The notes under the pieces: generated by a model
What the model saw: only the letters and a program-made list of their open reading frames with translations
Databases searched by the model: none
What the model was told of the DNA's origin: nothing
Shown: in pieces, positions 22,708-34,165 of the stretch
Layout of the letters: each line of letters starts with the position of its first letter
How positions within the stretch are numbered: the stretch's first letter is position 1
From: Turritopsis dohrnii
Lineage: Eukaryota > Cnidaria > Hydrozoa > Anthoathecata > Oceaniidae
DNA: 64,000 nucleotides
Assembly (NCBI GenBank): GCA_027922465.2
Contig: BQMF02000016.1
Coordinates: forward strand, 806,001-870,000
Direction of reading: 5' to 3'
Position numbers and translations under genes: made by a program

Positions 22708-24474
22708 ATGGAAGTAATATTACTTTTGATGTCACTTGGGTTAGTTCAGAGCATTGGTAATAACCATATAATAAATATATTTCTAATATTGTTATACTTC
22801 TTAATAAAATCTAATAAGGTCTTGCAAAAAAATAGGATCGGATCTTAAAAGTGGACAAACTTTGGTTTAAGGTTGGTATCCAACAGGTCGTGCGATTTCG
22901 TCAACTTCTCTCATTCGCAGCAGCTAGGCTAATGAATTAGGAACCGGCCTTAACAATCACCTCTTGGATGACTTTTTGCTATGTTACTTTAACTCTGGCA
23001 TATAAAAGCTGCATGCTTGGTTCACATAGTGAGAACTTGGCATAAGGTCAACAAGTGAAGGAATGTCTTCTGGTGAATTTCGTAAAAAAAGACTTTCTAA
23101 AACGAAGGTAGTTTGGTATGTGGTGAGTATACTATAGAGGGTTAGGGATTTCTTTTACCAACACCAAAAAGATATTCGCTTAAGGTCATTACTTAAAATT
23201 CATCATTTGACTGACTTTTCAAGTTCATTGTTTAATGGACGAACGTAATATTATCGGGTGGTTACGAATGCAATGAGAATTCATTGCACAAGAAAAACCA
23301 AGTATTATTCAAACCAAACGTAATATTCCACGCGTTACATGTTGAGTGTGTTATAAATAAAATCCTAGTTCACATTATGTATTTTTCACAACATTTTATT
23401 CAGCTATAAAACAACAGTTTCCGAGTATTTTAATATCTTAAGAAGTATGACCTCGAAGATAATAGATTGTGTAACTCTTGTTTCCTTTCAGATTTGTATC
23501 CGTTCGGGAAAATTCAAACAGTTGATGAAAACAATACTGTCAAAATCAAATTGAATAAATCCATGTTGTTGTTCTCAAAGATTCAAGATGAAATATTGGT
23601 GAGCGTCTCTTTTCTTCAATCAGTAATGTGATTTTGATTTAGGTAACACAGTCTTGCCTGTTATTTATCATCTAAGTAGACGTATCATTTCATTACATAC
23701 AATTGGTGTTAATCCAAATTAGCCCCTAGTTAGTTACTGTAGACGCTTATCAATGAAGTTTGTTTGAGTCGGTATGTTACAATTCCGACGTCTGTTAGGA
23801 TTAAATTTAGATGTGTACTTATATATAGCTTATGACTTCATATCAACAAAATTGAATAAATTGAACAACCCAAGCAAACAGTTGTTATCTTCTGTGAACA
23901 GCTTCAACAATTTTGCATAAAAAAACAAACATCGATTATCATCGTTTAGATTCATGGTTCTGCTTTTATCACAACCGCGACACCAGCGACATCACATAAT
24001 GTATATCTTGATCAGCTGCCATCCCCTTTCGATGTATTAGCTGTCTACGCAAATGCTGGTCCGCACCATATTTACTACTACGAAACTGATGCTGAAGATA
24101 CATTACAAAGAGCAAGTAAAGATGTCCGACAAATTAGCAATGATAACTTCAAAGCAAAACACGCATTGGTAATAACATTTGAGAGTAAGCAAGGATACAG
24201 TAACTTGAATAGTGTATCTCAAGTCGTACTAGCTAGTGATGAAGACAACACTTATGCAATATTAACGTATAAGTCCTTGCAAGAAAACTTTGCCATTGTT
24301 GGGTACAATGAGGTGAACTGCAGTGTACAATCGTTTGTATCACCAAAGTACAGCATTCAAATGGAAACTTCATCCAATATAAATCAAGCTGGACGTCATG
24401 TATACTTACTCACAGATAAATCAAACTGCAGTCACCAATGTAGCTACCTTTTTCTTCTTCTTCTGTTCATTTAA
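22708..24474 (+). CDS. NIDO-domain surface protein A (single unit, GPI-like tail)
   Basis: Three exons: 22708-22756 (signal peptide MEVILLLMSLGLVQSI, ends in phase 1), 23492-23598 (opening DLYPFGKIQTVDENN, ends in phase 0) and 23950-24474 (NIDO domain, TAA stop). The product is about 226 aa. The long exon shows the NIDO pattern: FDVLAVYANAG, a SQVVLASDEDNTYAILTYKS core and a GRHVYLLTDKSNC end. The C-terminus is a short Cys-Ser stretch followed by LFLLLLFI, typical of a GPI-attachment signal rather than a spanning helix with a cytoplasmic tail. NIDO domains occur in nidogen, tectorins and other matrix or surface proteins. The short-plus-long exon pair is the same unit used three times in gene B and once in gene C. 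Confidence 0.85.
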
Positions 24475-24917
24475 ACATTTTGGGTCAGTGCCATGAAATT
24501 AACCTTTCAGTCTGGACGTTTTTATTCTTCATAAACATCTATTAAGAAAGGTCTTGCTTTTTCTGATACGGTTGTTACCAATGACAGCCTAGAAAAGTCG
24601 GTGCCATTAGATCACAGAAGTTTGGAGGAGGTTAGTAGAGGAACTAAGTTATCGCTTTAGCTAGGCAAATCTTCTAGTTGATTGCTTTGTATTGTTGATC
24701 AAACCGCGCTGTCAGGTGCCTGACAGCAAGTTTCCAGCTTTGATGTCTAGCACGATGTTACCAGTAAAAATCACTGCAGAGTGAAGAAAGAAAAACCGAA
24801 ACCGTAGATGTTGTTGAATTTCTGATAGCAAAAACTCAACAATATTTCATTTCTTAGTTTATAACAAACATGAAGCCTTAGGATCAAGTTTTATCTGTAT
24901 GATTGATTTTTCTTTAG
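24475..24917. other. Gap between NIDO genes A and B
   Basis: A signal-peptide exon ending in phase 1 should precede gene B. I find no ORF with a start, a hydrophobic stretch and a GT in that phase here. It may be absent, or gene B may borrow the first exon of gene A by splicing. Confidence 0.4.
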
Positions 24918-27900
24918 TGTTTTATAATCAAAGAAGTCCAAAGTATCTAGAGAAAGGGAGAGACGTCTCCCTGAATGTTTCCTTAATACAACCAATGCTG
25001 ATGTATGGAAGAATGGAAAAATCTGTTTATGTAAGCATTCAAGTGACATTTTCATTTTTCCGCTGTGAAAAGTATGCTTTCCAAAAGTGACCTTTAGCAT
25101 GTAGCTTTAGCTAAAAATGCCCCCGTGTTCAAGCGTTCCAATTTGTACACACAGCAAGCTATACATTGCAAGCCTATACAAAGGAAACAAAAACAAACAA
25201 AACTTTGTTACTTTTTGCTATCTCTTAGGCCTATGTCACACTGATGCTAATATACCTTTCAAAAAGTGTAAATAAGGCTTAACAAGTAATATCAGAAAGT
25301 ATTTGCTACAAACAAAAGAAATGTGTGAACTGAAACATGGATACGTATTTTATAATCAAAGTAAAATTTGTTAAAGAAATTATGTAAGATCCAAAAGAAA
25401 AAAAACACTTTTTAAAAAAAAAATATTAAAGCGAAAAATCCATTAGAAATTTGCGTTTCAAACTTTAGTTCAAAACAAAAAATAGCCAACGTTTACATAA
25501 AATAGCAAGAAAAAAATATAAAAAGGTTTTATTGATCATGAGTGGAGGACAGTTAAAGAAGAAAAACAAGAATTTATGATATGGCTTTTTTGCATACACA
25601 GAAATCCAATTAAAATGGCAAGATCCACCAAAAATCAGTGCATTTAATAAAATTTATTAAATGAAAGATTTAGAGCTAAAACATATACAAACATAAAATG
25701 TATGCTTGGCAAAATTTCAGATTTCAAGCTGTGCTTCAAAATCCTTGTTGTTCACTTCACTAAAAAAACGCAAAAGTAATATAAAAATGTTTAATTAATT
25801 TTAGCATACGAACTTTCCAAATAACATAATATATTATGATAATAAATTAGGAAAGAGATACAAAAAAACATTCTGTCTCCCACTTACAGTACCATGCTTT
25901 GAAACGGGAAAAACGCAAAGTCAGCTAATAATTGTATTCCACTGTGTAACGTCAACACGAAAGTTGGAAGATGATGATGATGATGACGATGATGATGATG
26001 ATGATGATGAACAAAATCGAAAACTGACTTTCGCCTATCTCGTGAAACTACTATGCCTCCTCGCTCGCTTACGCTCGCTGCGGGGGCAATTAATTAATTT
26101 ATTGAAATCATTGCTTCATTATTATTAAATCCTGCTTATTTGGTGTCAAGTATTGAAACTGGATTTTTCTGTTCAGTTTGTATTTACAGGTGTAACAATG
26201 AATTCCCAATTTGATAATGGAAAATGTCTTTGATGATATTAACTGAAATAGAACTACGGCAAAGTGTTCTTGCTTCATGGTCAGTTTGTCTAAATGATGT
26301 AATCATGATAGTTCACGGTCAAACCTTTGTTGTATCTGGGTAAAGCCAGCGGCTGTTCCCTCGTTATTTCAAACAAAACAAGAGACTTTGGCATAGTTGT
26401 AATGCAAATGTAATCTTCATAGATTTCTATGAACGGTATCATATCATTGCGACAAGCACCACCTAAAGTCAACGAAACAATCTTCGTGCAACATGGTACA
26501 TTATTTATGGTGTTTCCAGTGGAATTTTCAACAGAGAGCGGTGGTACAGTCCAATATGAAGAATCGTTTGATCAGGAAACACTGGATCGAGCAAACATAG
26601 ATATAAAAAATTTCGATAAGTCTGTGCAAGACTTCACAGCGAATCAAGTTTTCATCGTTACTTATGATAAGGTGATGAGTGTTCATACTCTTGACGAGCC
26701 ACCACAAAGTTTTCAAGTTGTTTTTGTTAGTGACGGCAATTTGACGTACGTCATCCTACATTATTTGTTGGCAACCGTTCCGACAGAGGCACCTGCCTAC
26801 TTTGTTGATAACGATTCTCGTACCTATAATTTCTTTGCACACGAAATAAACAGCTTTCAGCATACCAACACTGGTGTAAAAGGAAAGTGGATTATCTGTA
26901 TTTCCTCACGAAACAATAATGGTGAGTATAGTTTCCCAACTTTCGATTCCAAAACTTTCTGTTTCATCTTTTCAAAAATATCGAATGACCAATGAAGCCA
27001 ATTTCAACTAGTTGCACAGTATTAGACGTATATACTTTCTATCAAACTTTCAGACCTAAGGAGAGACCGCCTACTGATGCTTGAAAATACACATCAAGAA
27101 AAATATCTTTTCATTCCACTCTGAAAGTCTTATGGTTTAGACTGTTAGTTGTGATGAACAATCAGTGTTAAAAATTGCCTACAAAATACAGATTTAGTTG
27201 GTTGCTTAAAGCGTAAAATTCAATGAAATATCTCTAACTTTCAATAAAGCAAGACGAGCTTTATTTGAATAAATTCCTTCTCTACTTACACGTTAGGCAT
27301 TGCTGCAAAATGAGAATTAATTCAATACTCACACCTCTTCTCATACGCCCATCTTTATTTTAGTTGAATTTCCTTTTTAGAGTGTCGTATATGGAAAATG
27401 TTATTATATTTATTATTTTAAACACTTGGTGTAAACCAAAATCATCGTTATCATAATTTCTTTCTTTTTTCTATGCCAGCAATATACGAATTCGCACAGC
27501 TTAAATATACTCCCGAAACAACAGCAGTCGATTTAAACTTTGCATTGCCCTTCCCACGAAGAAAAACCAAACGATTATACGTAAGATTCAGCTTTAATTC
27601 CTGAAGAACTAAAACCACTAACTCATTGTTATTGATTAAAAGCATTACTCAAAATAGTGTTGTTTTTTTATAGATACACATGAATGGTTTCTTAGCAACA
27701 GACACTATGGAAAATATACTGATTGATAAAGTATCAGTATCTATGTTGTCAGCTTTGGGTGGATGGCCAAGTTCTGCCTACTTTGTAACCTACGGTCAAT
27801 CTTTAGACTCTCGTGATTTAAGCCTTTTGAAGAACGACATCCATCTGTTCACTGGCGAGATTCACGACTTAAAATATTTGTTTTATGTGACATATGACGG

Positions 27901-29113
27901 TTCCCACAGCTTCATGGGAGCTTACGCTGTCAGAAACATGTTCCAGGTTGTTTTGGTTACAGATGGTAATGTCACATATGCAATCCTGAATTATCAAGAT
28001 GTTGAGTCAATGCGAGCGATAGTCGGATATAAAGCCTTGTTGTGTAATTGGACATCATATGGTACCGACCAGAGTAAAAGAACGTTAATGAAAACATCCA
28101 ACATTGGAATTCCCGGCCGACATGTCCTTAAGTTGACTGACAGGTGCCAAGATACGGGTAACTTCTTAGTTTAACTTGCTTTAATCTGAAAATTTAAATC
28201 ATTCGAGACGATGCATTTTTTCACCTTGTTATATCTTGCTTTATCAGCGTTGTATCCTTATGGAGAAGAAAGAGGAGATAAAGTCTTTGATGCAAGCAAA
28301 ACTATCGAAACATTGTTATTAAATGAAGAAATGAACTTGTTTTCAAATGCAACCGTGCAGCTGGTGGTAAGTATAACGTGCTGTGATTGAAAATCGTTTA
28401 GGATGAATACTTGTTCATTTATTGCCTTGTCACCAAAAATGCCGTTTCAAAAATCCTTATAGATCAGTAGAAATGGCTTGATTACCGACTATGAAAAAAA
28501 TTTACCGAAAAACGACTTCTATCTACCATATCCAAAGAATGTGATTGCTGTTTATAACAAGATACCTACTAACAATGACACTGCAAGCTTTGTGAATGGA
28601 ACAATGTACTATCGCGAGACCAGAGAACCGCAAATACTTTCGCAAGCAACGAAAGACGTTCAAACATTCACCTCTGACCGTACATTCAAAGCGTTATTGG
28701 TAATCGTGATTAGTTATATCGATATGTTGCATGGTGATGATCCGAAACAAAAAAATACGTTTCAAGTCGTCATAACAACAAATAGATCGCACACTTACGC
28801 CATATTTAATTACGAGCGCTTGGACACAACAAAAGGAACAGCTGGCTTCACGATTGCAAACTGCGAGTATGATCTGATTGTAGAACAGCAAAACACACAC
28901 AAGCTTACAACGACTGTATTCAACTCGATCCCCCCTGTTGCTGGAAGATTTGTTCGCTTGGTAACTGCAGAGTCCTGTGGAAGAACAAGTATGCTTTCTC
29001 TAATTATGGAGGGTTTTGTTTTGTTCAGTTTTCTGTCATTGGTTTTATACATCTTACTAAAGTATCTTGAATGTTGTGTGAGCCGAAAAAGTAAAATTTC
29101 AAGCCAATTCTAA
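24918..29113 (+). CDS. NIDO-domain surface protein B (three tandem units, transmembrane tail)
   Basis: Six exons form three repeats of a short-plus-long pair: 24918-25030 with 26423-26921, 27480-27580 with 27674-28157, and 28248-28366 with 28463-29113. Every short exon enters in phase 1 and leaves in phase 0; every internal long exon leaves in phase 1. The joined reading frame encodes about 654 residues after the missing first exon. Each long exon shows a NIDO core (SFQVVFVSDGNLTYVILHY, MFQVVLVTDGNVTYAILNY, TFQVVITTNRSHTYAIFNY). The last exon adds a membrane helix (GFVLFSFLSLVLYILL) and a short basic tail ending SSQF. It is a type I surface protein with three extracellular NIDO units. The first intron holds a HINE copy. 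The start exon was not found. Confidence 0.85.
25094..26089 (-). mobile_element. Helentron-like element (HINE), copy 2, in an intron of NIDO gene B
   Basis: Same structure as copy 1: on the minus strand it starts TTGCCCCCGCAGCG at 26089, has a (TCA)n microsatellite (about 25970-26010), a subterminal GCGGGGGCA-like motif (here with one change) and the hairpin before the end at 25094. It enlarges the intron between the first short and long NIDO exons and leaves both splice sites intact. Confidence 0.65.
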
Positions 29114-30509
29114 TGGGTTATTATCGAAATTTTATTTAAAAATGTTTTAGTTTTGTTTATATCGTGAAGATTTTCCATTAGCATTTTTGTACAAATGTCT
29201 GTACAAATATGCTAATATTGACAGGAATTATTAAAATTATTTTTTCAAACTGATTTGAGCACAAGAGCACAACCTTTTGAAGAGCTCTACGGTTTACAAC
29301 TATGATCCAATTACCCATAAAGTTATTCGGAAAAGAGAGATAACACTTTTGTCATGATTGGTTTCACTGTTGATCTTGCGCCCAAAGCTAGAAAACCAAA
29401 AAGAAAAGAATTTAATCAACTAATTACGTGAGCAAAAAAAATGGAAAAAATAGAAAACAAAATGTTTCACAAGAGTTCCAAAAGGTGGAATTGATATTTT
29501 AACGATATTTCAAAATCTGTATACCTTATAACACGAAATTAACAGGCGGACTATTTTACGCGTCATAAATTAACGCGGTCACAAATTAACGCGGAAGGCC
29601 GAAGAGACTTTCTCAAAGTGTGCTTTAATTAACACGGTTCAAAGACTGTAAGTTTTAAATGGTATCAAATAAACGCGGATTTTGATTTTTGAATCTGATT
29701 AGTTTAAATGATTTGAAAGGTGTATTTTCGAATACCGAAAGGAAATCAAAAGCTTCAATGTTTACAGAGTTACCAAAGTCATATACATTACCTACATAAT
29801 ATAACACAAGAAAGAAAACTAAATACAAACAGTGTGCGTGCTAATGTCTGCTATACGATTATGCTAATAGATCAAAGCACTTATCGTTTAATCTTGCATC
29901 GTTTAATGCCTCTCATATCCCCGCTGCCTTCCATCTAGCCTTCATTTATTGCTTTTCCTTCCTCTGAACTCAGGTAATCGGTCATAACTTTGGCGTGGTA
30001 AGGTTTAAAACTGAGCGAGTGACTCGTTGTGTTTATATTTTTATATATGTTTTATTCCGTTAAATTACTGTCATAAAAAACAGAAAACCTGTCGTTTTTA
30101 CTGCACTTCAACAGTTTGCTTTAAAAATTGAAAAATATTACGAAATAGCGAGGGATTATATTACACGATACACGATACACGTCTGTCTGTCTGTCTGTTT
30201 GTTTGTTTGTTTGTTTGTTTGTTTGTTTGTTTGTCTGCTTGTTTACATGTCTCCAAATTAGTAGATATGGACCGTGAGAAAGATTGAGGAGTCAGCAATG
30301 TTTTTCGGGATACATGATACAGGCAATGAGGTGGCGAAAATTTAGGTCTGTGACGTTTTTGAAATATTTGATCGATAATATTTCTGTAACAGCTGGTCAT
30401 AGCTAGCCTACATATTAATAGCCGATTCTCTGTGTGTTTGTTTGTTTGTTTGTCCTTCACGTAAAATGGTAGTTGTGGGCTCTGAGAAAGATCACACATA
30501 ACTGTTTAT
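29114..30509. other. Gap with ACGCGG repeats and (GTCT/GTTT)n microsatellites
   Basis: 29545-29680 has several AATTAACGCGG or AATAAACGCGG units. 30181-30243 is (GTCT)n(GTTT)n, and a second GTTT run lies at about 30434-30460, followed by AAAATGGTAGTTGTGGGCTC. A similar block is inverted near 51880-51945. 30318-30410 resembles 11925-12010. No gene is seen; the first exon of NIDO gene C could be in here but is not recognisable. Confidence 0.5.
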
Positions 30510-31742
30510 TGCCCCCGCAGCGAGCGTAAGCGAGCGAGGAGGCATAGTAGTTTCACGAGATAGGCGAATGTCAGTTTCCGATTTTGTTCTTCATCCTCAT
30601 CATCCTCATCATCATCTTCCAACTTTCGTGTTGACGTTACACGGTGGTATACAATTATTAGCTGACTTTGCTTTTTTTACCGTTTCAAAGCATGGTACTG
30701 TAAGGGAGGTGGGAGACAGAATGTTTTTTTGTATCTCTTTTCTAATTTATTATTATACCATACTATGTTATTTAGGAAGTTCGTATGTTAACATTGCTTA
30801 GACATTTTTCATATTACTTTTGTGTTGTTTTAGTGAAATGAACGATAAGGATTTTGAAGCACAGCTTGAAATCTGAAATTTTGCCAACCATACATTTTAT
30901 TTTTGTATATGTTTTAACTCTAAACCTTTCATTCAATTAATTTTATTCAATGCACTGATTATTGGCAGATCTTGCCTTAAAAATATTAATTGGATTTCTG
31001 TGTATGTAAGAAAGCCATATTTACAAACTATCGTTCTTCGTGTTTTTTTAACTGTCCTCCAAACCTAATGTGATCATGATCAATAAAATCTTTCTGTATT
31101 TTTTCTTGTTTTCTTATTTAAACTTTGCCTATTTTTAGTTTTGAATCAAAGTTTGAAACAGAGATTTCTAATATATAGATTTTTTTTTAAAAGTTTTTTT
31201 TCTTTTGGCTCTTACAGAATCTTATTTTGATTATAAAATACGTATTTGATTATAAAATACGTATCCATGGTTTCAGTTCACACATTTCTTTTGTTTGTAG
31301 CAAATACTTTCTGATATTACTTGTTAAGCCTTATTTACACTTTTTAAAAGGTATATTAGCATCAATTATCGAGTTTGTCTTGAAGTTCAATTGATGCCAT
31401 CATGTCAACTCTTTGAATGAAGGGTGTTATTGTATGCCTGTTTCGATGCATTAAAAGTTACAAATTAAATGTTAAATGCTACTCATCTCGTGATCATAAT
31501 GCGAGACAGTTCTAAAACGATTGAGTGTTGAGTAGCTTTGAGGCTTCTTAAAAAACTGGGTTTGTCGAAATATTTAAGCATATAAGTATGCCACTTACCA
31601 GGCCCACAATAAACCAAAACATTTGTTTTCGAACAAAACTTATTTTTATTTCCATTGTATAGCTTGCAATGTATAGCTTGCTGTGTATACAAATTGAAAT
31701 GCTTGAGTGCGGGGGCATTTTTTAGCTAAAGCTACATGCTAG
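30510..31742 (+). mobile_element. Helentron-like element (HINE), copy 3
   Basis: It starts TGCCCCCGCAGCGAGCG at 30510, has a (TCATCC)n-like microsatellite (about 30590-30620), and ends GCGGGGGCATTTTTTAGC, TAAAGCTACATGCTAG at 31742. About 95 bp near 31365-31460 is not shared with the other copies. It is followed head-to-tail by copy 4 after 13 bp of TAA-like sequence. Confidence 0.65.
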
Positions 31743-32459
31743 TTATAATAATAATTGCCCCCGCAGCGAGCGTAAGCGAGCAAGGAGGCATAGTAGTTTC
31801 ACGAGATAGGCGAATGTCAGTTTCCGATTTTGTTCTTCATCATCATCATCTTCTTCATCCTCCAACTTTCGTGTTGACGTTACACGGTGGAATACAATTA
31901 TTAGCTGACTTTGCTTTTTTCCCGTTTCAAAGCATGGTACTGTAAGTGGGAGACAGAATGTTTTTCTCTTTCCTTATTTATTATTATAATATACTATGTT
32001 ATTTAGGAAGATCGTGTGCTAAAATTGCTTAGACATTTTTTATGTTACTTTTGTGTTGTTTTAGTGAAGTGAACAACAAGGATTTTGAAGCACAGCTTGA
32101 TATCCGAAATTTTGCCAACCATGCATTTTATTTTTGTATACAACTCTAAATTTTTCTTTCAATAATTTTGTTTAATGCACTGATTTTTGGCGGATCTTGC
32201 CTTCAAAAGATTTTAATTGAATTTCTGTGTATACAAGAAAGCCATATTACAAATTGTCGTTCTTCGTGTTTTTCTTCTTTGACTGTCTTCCAAACCTAGT
32301 GTGATCATGATCAATAAATTCTATGTATTATTTTCTTGTTTTTTTTATGTAAACTTTGGCTATTTTTTGTTTTAAATCAAAGTTTGAAACGCAATGGATT
32401 TTTCACTTTAATTTTTTTTTGAAAAAGTTTTTTTTTTTGGCTCTTACAGAATGTTTTTA

Positions 32460-32672
32460 TAGTGCGTTCACTCTAACTTGGATAATGTCATTTTGCACTA
32501 TCTGGTGGAAATTGAGCGTCAATTCCCACAACACTTAAAAGTCATTGATCGTCTTTTGTCTTGATAAGGGTAGAAAAAGAATTTTTAAACTTTTAATAAG
32601 CGTTCTGTTTCATTACTTTAACGTGTCTGATAAAAATCATTAACGATTATCCAAGTTAGAGTGAACGCACTA
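32460..32672. mobile_element. 213-bp MITE with TAGTGCGTTCACTC termini, TA target
   Basis: Perfect 27-bp inverted repeats starting TAGTGCGTTCACTCTAAC are flanked by TA on both sides. Copy 1 of the HINE reads GTTTTTAACAAATC at the equivalent site, proving a single TA target. No coding sequence. Confidence 0.85.
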
Positions 32673-32810
32673 TAACAAATCTTATTTTAATTATAAAAAT
32701 TATAAAATATGTATCCATGGTTTCAATTCACACATTTCTCTTGTTTGTAGCAAATACTTTCTAATATTACTTGTTAAGCCTTATTTACACTTTTTGAAAG
32801 GTATATTAAG

Positions 32811-33105
32811 CGCAGCGATGGTGTAGTGGTTAGTACCTTTGAGTGCGACCGCTGCGACTCGTGTTCGAGTCCAGTCATGTTGCATCTCAATACACCACTC
32901 CGATGCGCTTTAAAAGCAGCGTGTCAGCCCATTAGGAGCCATCGACTGACTGCACACTGGCCTTCGGGCAAGTTAGAGCAATGCTATACGTATCTCTGGC
33001 GGTAAGTCAACTAATAGTTGCAAGTCGGCGGGCGGAAGAACCAACCATTACGGATGGAAGCCCAAGGACTGAAAACTCCCGTTACTTACTTACTTACTTA
33101 CTTAC
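32811..33105 (+). mobile_element. tRNA-derived SINE with (TTAC)n tail
   Basis: The head has an RNA polymerase III A box (TGGTGTAGTGG, 32819-32829) and B box (GTTCGAGTCC, 32863-32872). A non-tRNA body follows, and the 3' end is a (TTAC)n run. A 9-bp duplication TATATTAAG flanks it (32802-32810 and 33106-33114), and copy 1 of the HINE shows that site once. A second, rearranged copy is on the minus strand at 40085-40612. Confidence 0.88.
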
Positions 33106-33477
33106 TATATTAAGGTAGACCTAAGAGGTAGACCTAAGAGATAACAAAAAGTAACAAAGTCTTGTGCATATTTTCATCTGTTAAAGTGTAGATCTATTTG
33201 GTTTGCATATTGCAAGTTGGTTTTGAAATGCCAAAAACTGATTTTGTCGAAATATTTAAGCATACAACTTTGCCTCATATCAGGTCCCAAATCAACCCAA
33301 ACATTTTTTTTTCGGCCAAAAACTTGTTTTCGTTTCCGCTGTTAATGTATAGCTTGCTGTCTGTATAAATTGGAATGCTTGAGTGCGGGGGCATTTTTAG
33401 CTAAAGCTACATGCTAGTAATAATAATAATAATAATAATGGGTTATATTTCAGTTCCAAGATTTACAAATTGGCTAT

Positions 33478-33552
33478 TATACTGAAATAGCGTATATTGT
33501 GTATGCGAAAGTGTGCTAAAAAAAAAATATATATATATATATATAAACTCTC

Positions 33553-33600
<48 letters not shown>
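33478..33600. repeat. (AT)n and 46-T tract
   Basis: An (AT)n run at about 33526-33545 is followed by 46 T at 33555-33600. It could be the reversed poly(A) tail of a minus-strand retroelement, but the adjoining sequence (33601-33810) shows no recognisable domain. 33811-34165 holds nothing identified. Confidence 0.6.
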
Positions 33601-33605
<5 letters not shown>

Positions 33606-34165
33606 ATAGCTCCACTTCATGATTCCAAAAAGATGGAAAACGTCTCTTATAGACATCAGCGCGTACACTCATGAATAGTTCATTTAGAAAAACGTAGATG
33701 GGAGTAAAAACAACAAGTGGAAAATGTTTTACTTTTTTCACATTTTGCTCTACATTAGTGACGTTTTCATATCGATGTTTTTCTAACCAAGCTTCTACGT
33801 TACATTGCATATATTAGATCTCGTTTTGATTTTCAAAGCATGCTTACAATACGGCGATCAAAGTAGATGATCATATGAACAAGCACCATTAAGATTGCGA
33901 AATCTTTCTTAGAAAATTGATCTAGAAATTCAGAATCAATGAAAATATAATTTCCACAGTTTCTTAATGTCTTAGTGGACACTATCCGAAATCTCACTAA
34001 GTAGTCAATAAGAAATCATTGAGGCTCGACTAATATTTATTGATGCCTTAATGCCCTTATCAAACACAGTGAAACTCGACCTTTCGTTCTGAGTGTGTTG
34101 TTTGTTCATCGACTTGGATTTATGAAATCTCTATACCATGTCATTCCTTTAGAGCATTCTTTTAG

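Larger units (their letters stand above)
31756..33417 (+). mobile_element. Helentron-like element (HINE), copy 4, with two nested insertions
   Basis: The same termini as copy 3 lie at 31756 and 33417. It contains a 213-bp MITE (32460-32672) and a 295-bp tRNA-derived SINE (32811-33105). Copy 1 shows the uninterrupted sequence at both places, so both target duplications can be read directly. Without the insertions the length is about 1.15 kb, like the other copies. Confidence 0.65.

Noticed and set aside
33463..33810. Minus-strand ORF with a long Lys run
   Set aside because: The Lys run is just the poly-T tract read in reverse; the rest has no recognised domain.
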